Assembly: GCF_013343215.1 (NCBI RefSeq)
Contig: NZ_CP039143.1
Span: forward strand, 2,728,001-2,792,000
DNA: 64,000 nt
Origin: Acinetobacter sp. 10FS3-1
Lineage (GTDB): Bacteria > Pseudomonadota > Gammaproteobacteria > Pseudomonadales > Moraxellaceae
Direction: 5' to 3'
The notes below the pieces were generated by a model. It was not told where the DNA came from and did no database searches. It saw nothing but the letters and a program-made list of their open reading frames with translations. Each line of letters begins with the position of its first letter. Position 1 is the stretch's first letter. A program made the position numbers and the translations under genes. This document shows, piece after piece, positions 53,022 through 62,001 of this stretch.

Positions 53022-53649
53022 ATGGCTAAGCCCTATGTACGTTTAGACAAAGACAATGCAGCTGTTCTGTTAGTAGATCATCAAACCGGTCTGCTCTCTC
53101 TGGTGCGTGACATTGATCCGGACAAATTTAAAAACAACGTGCTGGCACTGGCTGCCGCTGCAAAATACTTTAATCTTCCTACTATTTTAACCACCAGTTT
53201 TGAACAAGGCCCGAATGGCCCTTTGGTCCCAGAACTGAAAGAAATGTTCCCCAGATGCCCCGTATATCGCCCGTCCTGGCCAAATCAATGCCTGGGATAA
53301 TGAAGACTTCGTGAAAGCGGTTAAAGCAACCGGAAAAAAACAACTGATCATTGCAGGCGTAGTCACTGAAGTATGTGTGGCTTTTCCTACGCTTTCAGCA
53401 CTCGCAGAAGACTTTGAGGTTTTTGTCGTCACAGATGCTTCGGGTACATTTAACCATCTCACCCGTGATTCTGCTTGGGATCGTATGTCTCAGGCAGGTG
53501 CACAGCTTATGACCTGGTTCGGTACTGCATGTGAATTGCACCGTGACTGGCGTAACGATATTGAAGGTCTGGGGGCTTTATTTGGCAATCATATTCCTGA
53601 CTATCGCAACCTCATCAACAGCTATAACCAGAATACTGCAGCAAAATAA
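53022..53649 (+). pseudogene. Isochorismatase-family hydrolase (YcaC-like), frameshifted
   Basis: The first frame (53022-53300, MAKPYVRLDKDNAAVLLVDHQTGLL, with the catalytic Asp in VDHQTG) is lost after MFP. The frame +2 continuation gives DAPYIARPGQINAWDNEDF and goes on to 53649, with GVVTEVCVAFPTLSALAEDF holding the catalytic Cys and Lys region. One extra C in the run at 53249-53252 explains it: CCC would restore the family sequence. The gene has a strong ribosome site (GAGGAG). Full length would be about 208 residues, as in E. coli YcaC. It may be a real mutation or a homopolymer sequencing error. Confidence 0.8.
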
Positions 53650-53791
53650 TCCCATCGAGTACTTAAAAGCGGCCTTCGGGCTGCTTTTAAGCACACTGAT
53701 CCTTGTTCCGATCAGAAGAGATGCTTTGGGAATTCGTCTGACTTATCCTATGCTATAACTTTGAGATGAATTCAATATGCCAGGCTAATAC

Positions 53792-54715
53792 ATGCATTCA
53801 TTTGATGACTATTATTATTTTTATCTGGTCGTGAAACATGGCGGCTTTAGTGCAGCCAGTGAAGCCGCCAATATCACCAAGTCCAAACTCAGCCGGCGCA
53901 TTCTGGACCTTGAAGCACAGTTCAATGTCACCCTAATCCAGCGTTCCACACGCCATTTTAAAGTTACGCCCTTAGGTCAGGAATTCTTTCAGGAATGTGA
54001 AAAGATCATTCATCAGGTCGAATGCGCGCACAGTGTCCTGCTGAAACAGAGGAGCGAACCGCAAGGCCTGATCAAGCTCAGCTGCCCGTCACTCATGATG
54101 CACTATCAGGTGCGCAGCTTATTAAATGATTTTTTACAGACCTATCCTCAGGTTCAGGTAGAAATGGAGCTGACCAGCCGGCGTGTCGATGTGCTGCATG
54201 ATGATATTGATCTGGCAATTCGTACCAACTTTCAGGCGAATGAAGACTCCAGCATTGTGGTTCGTGATGTGATTAAAACCACGCACTGTTTAATCGCCAG
54301 CCCAAGTCTGCTAAAGAACCGCCAGATTGAGTCTCCGGCAGATCTACATCAATTTCCAACCATCGTTCTGGGCACACAAAAACCACACCACTCTTGGCTT
54401 TTACAGCATATCAGCGGTCATGAACAAATCGAAATCCCCTTACAGCCACGTATTAAAAGCAATGATTTAGCCGGAGTATATTATTCGGTGATGGATGGCT
54501 TGGGAATTGCCGACCTGCCTTATTTAACCGTTGAAAAAGATATACAGGCAGGCCGCCTGATACATATTTTGCCCGAATGGTGTTCCAATATGGGCACTGT
54601 ACAACTGGTCTATGCCTCACGCAAAGGACAACGTCTGGTGATGGAAAAGCTAATCGAACATCTGATACAGGGTTTAAGAACTACCGCCACCCAGCATAAC
54701 GGCTATATAAGCTGA
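53792..54715 (+). CDS. LysR family transcriptional regulator
   Basis: A 307-residue LTTR. The N-terminal HTH (residues about 2-60, FYLVVKHGGFSAASEAANITKSKLSRRILDLE) precedes a co-inducer domain (about 90-295). It is similar to regulators found next to pirin and YcaC-like hydrolase genes, and both lie just upstream here, so they are likely targets. The inducer is unknown. It is convergent with ahpC. OxyR was considered, but there is no Cys pair of the OxyR type (Cys199/208). Confidence 0.87.
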   Translation: MHSFDDYYYFYLVVKHGGFSAASEAANITKSKLSRRILDLEAQFNVTLIQRSTRHFKVTPLGQEFFQECEKIIHQVECAHSVLLKQRSEPQGLIKLSCPSLMMHYQVRSLLNDFLQTYPQVQVEMELTSRRVDVLHDDIDLAIRTNFQANEDSSIVVRDVIKTTHCLIASPSLLKNRQIESPADLHQFPTIVLGTQKPHHSWLLQHISGHEQIEIPLQPRIKSNDLAGVYYSVMDGLGIADLPYLTVEKDIQAGRLIHILPEWCSNMGTVQLVYASRKGQRLVMEKLIEHLIQGLRTTATQHNGYIS

Positions 54716-54739
54716 GTCTTTTACAGCCTAAATAAAAAA

Positions 54740-54761
54740 ATCCAGCCTGTATGGGCTGGAT
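54740..54761 (-). terminator. Terminator of ahpC, shared with the LysR gene
   Basis: ATCCAGCC / GGCTGGAT stem with a 6-nt loop and T7 on the minus strand, 23 bases past the ahpC stop. Confidence 0.87.
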
Positions 54762-54783
54762 CTTGGCAGTTAGATCGAATTGA

Positions 54784-55347
54784 TTAGATTTTACCGACCA
54801 GGTCAATTGAAGGAGCCAGTGTCTCTTCACCTTCTTTCCACTTCGCAGGACATACCTCTCCGGGATGGGCATACACATATTGTGCTGCTTTGATCTTACG
54901 CAGCAGTTCCTGGGCATCACGGCCAATACCACCGGCATTGATCTCAACGATCTGGATTTTACCATCCGGATCGATCACAAAAGTACCCCGATCTGCCAAG
55001 CCTTCAGCTTCAATCAGCACATCGAAATTTTTAGACAAGGTCCAGGTTGGATCGCCAATTAATGGATACTGGATTTTACCAATCACATCCGAAGTATCAT
55101 GCCAGGCTTTATGAGTAAAATGAGTATCGGTAGATACGCCATAGATTTCCACAGCCAGCTTCTGGAATTCAGCATAGTTATCCGCCAGATCACCTAATTC
55201 GGTTGGACACACAAAGGTAAAGTCTGCAGGATAAAAAAAGACCACGGACCATTTTCCTTTCATGTCCTGCTCAGACACTTCAACAAACTGGCCGTTGTGA
55301 TAAGCAGTGGCCTTGAATGCTTTGACTTCAGTATTGATTAAGCTCAT
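54784..55347 (-). CDS. ahpC: Alkyl hydroperoxide reductase peroxiredoxin subunit
   Basis: A 187-residue typical 2-Cys peroxiredoxin. The peroxidatic Cys47 is in [10 protein letters not shown] and the resolving Cys166 in GEVCPAKW, with the C-terminal SIDLVGKI end. It reduces H2O2 and organic peroxides, recycled by AhpF, which is not in this window. Its length equals that of E. coli AhpC (187). Upstream, 55348-55450 is AT-rich with promoter-like sequence. Confidence 0.96.
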   Translation of the reverse strand: MSLINTEVKAFKATAYHNGQFVEVSEQDMKGKWSVVFFYPADFTFVCPTELGDLADNYAEFQKLAVEIYGVSTDTHFTHKAWHDTSDVIGKIQYPLIGDPTWTLSKNFDVLIEAEGLADRGTFVIDPDGKIQIVEINAGGIGRDAQELLRKIKAAQYVYAHPGEVCPAKWKEGEETLAPSIDLVGKI

Positions 55348-55912
55348 TCGATTTTCCTATCTATTGCTAAAATTGTGTATTCATTCGATACAGCTAGAAT
55401 ACAGAAAACCAATCAATAGGAAAAACCGCAAATTTCCATAAAAACTATCGGATTTTTAGATTAAAATTTTCTATTGAATATTCAATTTTTATTTATTTCT
55501 TCAATAATAAAGAATCCCAGCTTTGTACGGGAAGCTATTTAAATTCCCGCCTTCTTTGGAAAGTTTTATTTTTAAGGCCAGGCCAGTGAGCGATTCTCCA
55601 CCTAAATAAAAAAGCCCACCAGATTGGCAGGCTTTTGAGCGGATCATCTACCGGTTTTCAGTACTCAAAATGGATATACACACCAAAATAAGATTAATAC
55701 ATATATTTCATTAACTTATATCATTATGTGATGTATTTTGTAAAAATTCAATGAGAAATTGCTTAAAAATTTACACTTTCTTATTTCACTAAAAATTTGC
55801 TGATAACTAATAAGTTATGAAAACAAATATATTAAAGTGGAACGTAAGCCTGAGCTAATACACTTTACTATTGCTTCTGAACTAAGAACTCATTTAGCTC
55901 TTCGATTGTTGA
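55348..55912. other. Spacer between ahpC and the recombinase operon (left flank of the element)
   Basis: 565 bases without a gene. A weak terminator-like hairpin (AAAAGCC...GGCTTTT) around 55606-55638 faces the minus strand and could end recombinase transcripts. AAAAATTTACA (55765-55775) recurs at 61277-61287 beyond the other end of the recombinase genes. The sequence from about 55640 to 55912 is very AT-rich, like the recombinase genes, so the left boundary of the element probably lies in this stretch. Confidence 0.5.
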
Positions 55913-56332
55913 TCAATCCGAACTTTTTTTGCTCATTGGCTCATTCAATTTATCAATGCTGAGCCCATACTTATGGGCATTGTATTGCCACACCACAAAC
56001 TGTTCCAACAACATAGCATTTTCTTTTTCCAATCTTGCATTCTTAGCCTCCAAAGCCTCAATTTTAGTTTGAGCAATTTTCAGACTAGCAGGTAGTTTAT
56101 TCGTCTTATTAGTATTTACATTCAAAGCCTTAGATGGCTTTTTACTTTGGTCATAAGCATTCTTAATACGAGCGTATTTCTGCAATGTTTGACGAGTTGG
56201 TGCAGGTACAAGTTCTAACTGTAATTCAATAGCCTTACAGAGCCGCTCCCATGTTAATTTCTCATCTAAAGACCAATAATCAAGAAGCTCGACAATATTT
56301 TCAATGTCTTTGTCAGTTAAATGCTGTGCCAT
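55913..56332 (-). CDS. Small coiled-coil protein, fourth gene of the recombinase operon
   Basis: A 139-residue protein. An N-terminal helical domain (LTDKDIENIVELLDYWS... LTWERLCKAIELQLELV, about residues 6-42) is followed by an HTH-like segment (TRQTLQKYARIKNAYD, 47-61). A Lys/Asn-rich linker leads to a coiled coil (IEALEAKNARLEKENAMLLEQF, about 91-112) ending in VVWQYNAHKYGLS. It starts one base after the third recombinase stop. In layout it corresponds to the small accessory proteins of Tn554 (TnpC) and of gamma-mobile-trio elements (GmtX), though I cannot confirm homology. Role inferred: accessory factor binding DNA or bridging recombinases. Confidence 0.75.
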   Translation of the reverse strand: MAQHLTDKDIENIVELLDYWSLDEKLTWERLCKAIELQLELVPAPTRQTLQKYARIKNAYDQSKKPSKALNVNTNKTNKLPASLKIAQTKIEALEAKNARLEKENAMLLEQFVVWQYNAHKYGLSIDKLNEPMSKKSSD

Positions 56333-56333
56333 A

Positions 56334-58457
56334 TCAAATCCATAAATCCATTTGCAATGCAGGACTGAGCAAATGTGGTTCATCCTCTATCTTTTTCCGT
56401 TGAGTATTCTCAATAACGGGGATACGTTTACGACCTGCTTTTTGATACGCTAAATCAAGATGTGTAACATCTTCCGAAGGCGGCAAACTTAAAGGCGTTC
56501 CATCAAGAATGTTTGAATCATCTAGTAGGGCAATTAACTGTTCACAACGTTTAATCGTAAGCTCTCTAGTCCCCAACCAGACCGTTGCACCAGTAACATT
56601 TTTACTAACAGCTTCCTTATCCTTTGCCCATAAGATTTTTTCTTTTCTAAGTCGATCTTGAAGCCGTTTTTTCTTTTCTTCATCCCCCTTAATACAGACA
56701 TGTTCCGTACAATTAAGACAATTTCTATACTTTAGGCAGGGTTCATCAATATAAGAATGTGTACAAAGTCCAAACTCGGTAGTGTGCATAGACAATGTTG
56801 TTTTGGTATTTAGCTCTTGTAGAGTTCGAGGTGTAGCGATCTGAAATGTAAATGTACTATCAGTATTTACTGTACCAACCTCATTTTTCTGCATCTCAAT
56901 TAAGCCAAAATTACGATCTTCAACCGAAGTGTGGTCATATACTCGATTTTGCTTCATATCAGCTCGCCCTGACCATTTAGCGAGTAACATGCTATCCATT
57001 CCATTGGTATTTGCTATCGTATTGAGAAGATGCCTAAATTGATGGGTAGACACACTGTAGTCACCATATCCCCATCGTTGGAAAATGGATTGAACATTTG
57101 TTAACTCATCACTTCCTTTTTTCTTTTTTTTGGTAGGAGATAAGTCTTCATTTATAGTATCAATATGAGGCATCCATAATTCTGACAAAATAGTTGGTTT
57201 AACCTTGTCAAATTGGTTTGCAAAACAACAAAATAAAGCTTCAGACCATTTAACCTGTACGCCATTACCTGTTTTAAAAGGTACGTAAGGAAAGCCATCT
57301 GGCAGTCTATTTCGCAATATGATATTTAAATCGTTCAGGCAGACTTCATAATCGCCAATAGGAATATCACGAGTTTTTAAAAACTGTTTTGCACTTTTAT
57401 TTGCTTGACTGTCATCATATTGCGACACATCAAACCCCATTGCCAACAACACTTCACTACGTTTTAATAACTGATCATCAGGCACTTTGGGACAAAGCTC
57501 ATGTCTCGGAAATTTATCACTTGTCTCAAGCAAATATGCTAAATGTCTAGACTTTTCTGACATCTTAATCAAACGTTTAATAGCCCGTTTGACCGTTGGA
57601 ATCATGACACTCGGAATGAATTTAATGTCATACCCATAATTTTTCTGTGCATACCACCTGATACCTAATACTTTCTCAATATTAGAACCATCTGCCACAA
57701 GCCCTAAACTGCTCTTAGAAACCGTTTGGACTTCTTCCTCATGGATACAATTATGCTTTAAGAAAAATAGCTCTGATGCTCGTTCTGGAGCAGCTAGAAG
57801 CAAACTCACAGCACTGGTGACAAAAATATCTCTACCTGACAACTCTGAATCCTTTCGAGAGAAAATATCAGCTAGAGCAAAAATAGCATCCTCATCAGGA
57901 AGTTTAGAAGCTCGATGTTCCTCTGACTCTGCATCTAACACAATTGATTTTTCAGAAGGCTTTTTAATTGGACTTTTCCAATCTGGTAAAGCTAATATTT
58001 TTAATTGGCGAAGAAAGTCTAAAAGAATCTTTAGCTGTCTACCCACATGATAAGCAGAACTTGCTTTATAGTTTTCCTTTGCATTTTCAGCAGCTAAGTC
58101 AAAATCAGCAATAATCAATTTAGTTAAATCAACTTCACCATATCGGTCTAAGCATATTTGTTCTATGGCCCGAATTGAAAGAATCGTATCTTGAGTTTTT
58201 AACTTACTGTTAATTCTTTGATACTTAACATAGGCTTTGGCAAATTCTAGAATTGAATGATGCAAAAGATTTTCAGGTGATCTATCTTTGGATGAAATAC
58301 CTGTTTTGACAAAGTTTACTTCGCCTTTCCAATAATTCTCATCAAATTTAATATCTTCATTTAATTCAGATAATTGTTTAACAAAATCAATAAACTGCTT
58401 AATTTCGGAGTAAGGAGATTGGATTTTGTCAGATGGAAAATATATTAAATTATCCAT
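56334..58457 (-). CDS. Tyrosine recombinase, third gene of the operon (large, Cys-cluster C-terminus)
   Basis: A 707-residue protein. The catalytic set of the tyrosine recombinase family can be placed: Arg226 (APERASEL), a possible Lys near 272, THQFRH giving His472-x-x-Arg475, Trp495 (LAKWSGRAD) and the nucleophile Tyr507 (NRVYDHTS). After it comes a Cys cluster (Cys565, 574, 580, 583, 588), zinc-finger-like, then a charged tail. The N-terminal about 170 residues are a helical core-binding region. The ATG at 58457 follows AAGGAG by seven bases and overlaps the second recombinase by eight bases. It is comparable to GmtZ or the large integrase of other multi-recombinase elements. Confidence 0.85.
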   Translation of the reverse strand: MDNLIYFPSDKIQSPYSEIKQFIDFVKQLSELNEDIKFDENYWKGEVNFVKTGISSKDRSPENLLHHSILEFAKAYVKYQRINSKLKTQDTILSIRAIEQICLDRYGEVDLTKLIIADFDLAAENAKENYKASSAYHVGRQLKILLDFLRQLKILALPDWKSPIKKPSEKSIVLDAESEEHRASKLPDEDAIFALADIFSRKDSELSGRDIFVTSAVSLLLAAPERASELFFLKHNCIHEEEVQTVSKSSLGLVADGSNIEKVLGIRWYAQKNYGYDIKFIPSVMIPTVKRAIKRLIKMSEKSRHLAYLLETSDKFPRHELCPKVPDDQLLKRSEVLLAMGFDVSQYDDSQANKSAKQFLKTRDIPIGDYEVCLNDLNIILRNRLPDGFPYVPFKTGNGVQVKWSEALFCCFANQFDKVKPTILSELWMPHIDTINEDLSPTKKKKKGSDELTNVQSIFQRWGYGDYSVSTHQFRHLLNTIANTNGMDSMLLAKWSGRADMKQNRVYDHTSVEDRNFGLIEMQKNEVGTVNTDSTFTFQIATPRTLQELNTKTTLSMHTTEFGLCTHSYIDEPCLKYRNCLNCTEHVCIKGDEEKKKRLQDRLRKEKILWAKDKEAVSKNVTGATVWLGTRELTIKRCEQLIALLDDSNILDGTPLSLPPSEDVTHLDLAYQKAGRKRIPVIENTQRKKIEDEPHLLSPALQMDLWI

Positions 58458-60006
58458 GGTTGAACTCCTTACAAGCATCCATAACTTGCTGAACGGCAAT
58501 AATTGTACGGTCATTCACGGCAGCGACTTCAAGGCTACAACCCATCGCAATTAGATCATCTCGCTCTTTAATTAATTGCTCTAGAACCAAATAATGAGGT
58601 GCATTTGCCCAAGGCATAAACTTGCTACATAGATAACATGCGATTGGTGCATAATCATTGCAGTATTGATTTGTACCACATGAACCAACGTCACAATCTT
58701 GTTCTACAGAAGAAATTCTATTCGCGTCTTTAATTTGTGATTGGGCTTCAATCTCATCTCTTACAACTTTCCCCTGAAAAGCATCTGCATATTTGCGTAA
58801 ACTATCGTCCATTATAGATGATAGTTGCTGTGCAATTTCGGGCACACTCTGCACATAACAGTGAGCATTTTGCGTATCATGATGATCTAACAACTTTGCA
58901 ATCACATTCACACCCGCTTTCTGCCTAGCTGCATTTGTTCCAAGCGTATAGCGAAATCTATAAGCATTAACAAATATTGGATCACCTGTTTCCCTTGAAC
59001 GAACACCAAGCTTTCTTACCGCATCTTTTAACTTTTGAGTTAATTGAACCGTAGGCAAATGAATAATTTCTTTTGGCAAAATTTCTGAAATTTCATGCCG
59101 ATTTTCCCAATCCAAATTAACCAATTTCTCAAAATCATAAAATAGCGGTAGCTCTGCAAACTCTTGTTCAGATAGCTCTCGTTTTATTTCTTTACTTAAT
59201 TTCTGCTTTAAAATTCGAGTATGCTCAAACAATATTTGTACGATACTTTCACGAATTCCTACTTCACGAAAAGCATAACGAAATCCACTAGCACCTCTTA
59301 TTTTAGCTTTTGGAATATTGAGTACATGAACTTTTTTTTCATCCTTAAACTTATACTTATCGGTCTCGTATAAGTCTTTTACTTTTAACCCAGCAATTTG
59401 AATTGGTCGTCTACCAGTCGCACAAAAAACACGAATTAGAGCAGCCTCATAATAGGAAATCTTATTTTCTGCTAAATATTCATTGGTTCTAGTGATAATT
59501 GTTTGAAATTCAAATGGGCTAAATGGACCTTCATCTGGATCAAGGGAAAGGACTGCTGCTCCTTTTTCATTGCCACTCAATCTCCATGAATCCATTAGAT
59601 CGTAAACTTCATCATCTACTGAGGAATAACCCAAATCATATAGTTTCTTCAAAAAGACTCGTAGCATAGCTACTTTGTATTCATCTTTTTTTGCCGAATA
59701 AAAATTTTTATAATTTAAAAGACCTTTAATTGAAAAATGATCCTCTCCTGTAATATCAAAATATTTACCAATATATTCGCACATGTTTGCTGTATGTGAA
59801 CTTGAACTATACTTAGCAAAATGAACCAAAGTCATGACTACATCAGATTGGACAGAAAACTCAAAATTTCGTATACGAGAGATATCTATAGTTTTATTGA
59901 TATCTAATACCCATTTCTGATCATCGATACTAAACTCATAACCTTTGAATGAGGTAAAAGTATTTTGCGACTTATCTAAACTATCGATTCGAATTGATTT
60001 ATTCAT
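58450..60006 (-). CDS. Tyrosine recombinase, second gene of the operon
   Basis: A 518-residue protein (ATG at 60006, GAGG six bases upstream). Catalytic candidates are Arg200 (ATGRRPIQIAGLK), a Lys near 233-235 (IPKAKIRG), Tyr349-x-x-Arg352 (AYRFRYTLGT, where Tyr replaces the usual His), His375/376 (LDHHDTQ) and the nucleophile Tyr384 (AHCYVQS). Box II therefore differs from classical HxxR. A Cys cluster follows (Cys438, 443, 449, 457, 460: CDVGSCGTNQYC...CYLC), probably a zinc site. It overlaps the first recombinase by eight bases and the third by eight, so all three are translated as a unit. N-terminal about 150 residues: core-binding helices. Confidence 0.85.
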   Translation of the reverse strand: MNKSIRIDSLDKSQNTFTSFKGYEFSIDDQKWVLDINKTIDISRIRNFEFSVQSDVVMTLVHFAKYSSSSHTANMCEYIGKYFDITGEDHFSIKGLLNYKNFYSAKKDEYKVAMLRVFLKKLYDLGYSSVDDEVYDLMDSWRLSGNEKGAAVLSLDPDEGPFSPFEFQTIITRTNEYLAENKISYYEAALIRVFCATGRRPIQIAGLKVKDLYETDKYKFKDEKKVHVLNIPKAKIRGASGFRYAFREVGIRESIVQILFEHTRILKQKLSKEIKRELSEQEFAELPLFYDFEKLVNLDWENRHEISEILPKEIIHLPTVQLTQKLKDAVRKLGVRSRETGDPIFVNAYRFRYTLGTNAARQKAGVNVIAKLLDHHDTQNAHCYVQSVPEIAQQLSSIMDDSLRKYADAFQGKVVRDEIEAQSQIKDANRISSVEQDCDVGSCGTNQYCNDYAPIACYLCSKFMPWANAPHYLVLEQLIKERDDLIAMGCSLEVAAVNDRTIIAVQQVMDACKEFNHG

Positions 60007-61225
60007 TCTCATCCTCAAATTTTTCTTGGATACTTAAGCCAACCTCTACGGCACGCTTATTCTCTGCACGTCTTGAATATCTTCTTGCACTTTGTGAGTT
60101 AGGTATCCACCCCATCAGATACGCACGATCTCTCTCAGCCTGGTCTTCTGTTATTTTTCCAGATTTAATTAAAGTCTGAACTTTATCTGTATATTTATCA
60201 TTCCATGTATGCCTAAATGCATGTGCATGCACATTGAATAAAACGACTTCAGAAATTTCTGAAAAGATTTTATCTAGAGCTTTTATTGATAAAGGTTTAC
60301 CTTTATTTGATAAAATCAAAAAGTCTGTTAGCTCTGCATGCGGTATGGCTGATCTATAATTTAAAATGTAAGTTTCTAATTTTTTCTTTAAGTTTTGATT
60401 GACTGCAATTGATCGACTTCTAGTTTTAACCAACGGTTGATATAGCCTAGAATCACTTCCATCATGAGGATTACGCTTAATAGTAAGATACGACGTACCA
60501 CCTTGAGAGGGTGTTATATCTGTAATTTTTAAATTTAATAATTCACCTTTACGACACCCAAGATATAAAAACAAATAGGTAATCAGCTCATTTCTATAAG
60601 TAATGTAATCTGAAGTCCAAATACGGTTCTGATTATCAGGATCAACTGCCTTTAAAATTTTATTTAGTTGATCAGTATCAAAAGATTTGTATTCAGCCTG
60701 AATATCCATGGACTTACGAGGTCTACGAGATTTTAAAAACTGCTTTGTACTTGTTATTGCAGATGAATGAAGATGCGTCTCAAACCACCCAATATATTCG
60801 GCAAAATTAGTTAACCGCCGATATATCAATTGTTTGGATACATAGTCCTGAGTAACAACCAATTTTGCTCTAGCTCGCTCTTTGTTATTACTTTTTGGAA
60901 AACTTATGATCTTTTTTTTTGAAGCTGTCCCGCTTAATCGGCTACGATTGAAACTGGTTAAATTTACTAAAGCTTCGATTTCATCTAATTTTAAAAAATC
61001 TTTATTTTTAATCCTTTGTTCCAAATCAATTCCTAACTTATCCAATAACTGAAACAGCAACTTAATATCTTCTAGAATAGCTGTAATAGTATTGATTGAT
61101 TGACCACGATTTCTTAAATGAATGATCGTATATAAATTTGGATAAGTCATAGGAACACCATCACTATTCAAAAGAACAGCGAATCTCTCACCACCACTCA
61201 TTACAAATCTTTTAACAAACATCAT
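59999..61225 (-). CDS. Tyrosine recombinase, first gene of the operon
   Basis: A 408-residue integrase. Catalytic residues are all visible: Arg225 (LGCRKGELL), Lys267 (VKTRSRSI), His335-x-x-Arg338 (HAFRHTWN), Trp373 (LMGWIPNS) and Tyr383 (ARRYSRRAE). The N-terminal about 170 residues are a SAM-like core-binding domain. The start is uncertain: ATGs at 61225, 61222 and 61201 and a TTG at 61240 are possible, none with a strong ribosome site. It is the first gene of the operon and lies about 155 bases from the ssb stop. Confidence 0.85.
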   Translation of the reverse strand: MMFVKRFVMSGGERFAVLLNSDGVPMTYPNLYTIIHLRNRGQSINTITAILEDIKLLFQLLDKLGIDLEQRIKNKDFLKLDEIEALVNLTSFNRSRLSGTASKKKIISFPKSNNKERARAKLVVTQDYVSKQLIYRRLTNFAEYIGWFETHLHSSAITSTKQFLKSRRPRKSMDIQAEYKSFDTDQLNKILKAVDPDNQNRIWTSDYITYRNELITYLFLYLGCRKGELLNLKITDITPSQGGTSYLTIKRNPHDGSDSRLYQPLVKTRSRSIAVNQNLKKKLETYILNYRSAIPHAELTDFLILSNKGKPLSIKALDKIFSEISEVVLFNVHAHAFRHTWNDKYTDKVQTLIKSGKITEDQAERDRAYLMGWIPNSQSARRYSRRAENKRAVEVGLSIQEKFEDENE

Positions 61226-61278
61226 GGCTTTATTTAACAAAATATCTAAGTATTAAATATCATAAATCATAAGTAAAA

Positions 61279-61313
61279 AAATTTACAGAACCATTTCTAG
61301 TATCTGTAAATTT
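61279..61313. other. Dyad at the ssb-proximal edge of the recombinase element (possible recombination site or ssb terminator)
   Basis: Perfect 11-bp arms AAATTTACAGA (61279-61289) and TCTGTAAATTT (61303-61313) with a 13-bp spacer. The shape resembles a tyrosine-recombinase core site. But on the minus strand the second arm runs into T7, so it could also terminate ssb transcription (AT-rich, weak). Confidence 0.5.
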
Positions 61314-61380
61314 CTTTTGTAACTAACTACTAATAAAGAATAATTTTATAAACTTTACAAAACATGGTCTCTAGTAGGTG

Positions 61381-61953
61381 TCAGAACGGTAAATCATCAT
61401 CTAGATCGGCCGCAGGTGCCGGAGTTGGCGCCGGCTGTGCTTTGGGTGCAAAGCCGCCCGGGTTATTGTTGCCATACCCCCCACCCTGGTTGTTATTGAA
61501 ACCAGCTTGCTGTGGCGCTGAACCATAGCCACCTTGCGGGTTATTATTGCCATAGCCGCCCTGATTATTGTTAAAGCGCGGCTGGTTAAAACCATTGTCG
61601 CCCTGTTCACCTTGTTGGCGTGCCGAATCTAGCATCTGCATTTGTTCGCCACGGATTTCTGTTGTATAGCGTTCCTGACCATTCTGATCGGTCCATTGAC
61701 GGGTACGCAATGAACCTTCGATATACACTTTAGAACCTTTGCGCAGGTATTGTTGTGCAATTTCACCTAAACGGTTGTGCAGCACAATACGGTGCCATTC
61801 TGTTTGCTCTTTACGCTCACCGGTATTTTTATCTGTCCACGAGTCGCTGGTTGCTATCGAAAACTGTGTAAGGGAGCCCCCATTGGGGAAAGTTTTTGTT
61901 TCAGGATCTCGACCTAAAGTACCAACCAAAATAACCTTATTTACACCACGCAT
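61381..61953 (-). CDS. ssb: Single-stranded DNA-binding protein
   Basis: A 190-residue SSB. The OB fold spans residues 1-110 ([59 protein letters not shown]). A Gly/Asn/Gln-rich linker has [12 protein letters not shown] repeats, and the acidic tip DDDLPF recruits repair partners. It is the next gene upstream of the recombinase operon, on the same strand. Confidence 0.97.
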   Translation of the reverse strand: MRGVNKVILVGTLGRDPETKTFPNGGSLTQFSIATSDSWTDKNTGERKEQTEWHRIVLHNRLGEIAQQYLRKGSKVYIEGSLRTRQWTDQNGQERYTTEIRGEQMQMLDSARQQGEQGDNGFNQPRFNNNQGGYGNNNPQGGYGSAPQQAGFNNNQGGGYGNNNPGGFAPKAQPAPTPAPAADLDDDLPF

Positions 61954-62001
61954 GAGATCTGTATTCCTATTTGTATCTATTTTACTTTATAAGAGTTATG
62001 T

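Noticed and set aside
53792..54715. LysR gene as OxyR controlling ahpC
   Set aside because: It lacks the redox Cys pair and is convergent, not divergent, with ahpC; context points to the pirin/YcaC pair.
55913..61240. Defence or toxin genes hidden between or beside the recombinases
   Set aside because: The four genes overlap or abut, and the flanks to ahpC and ssb have no ORF with support.
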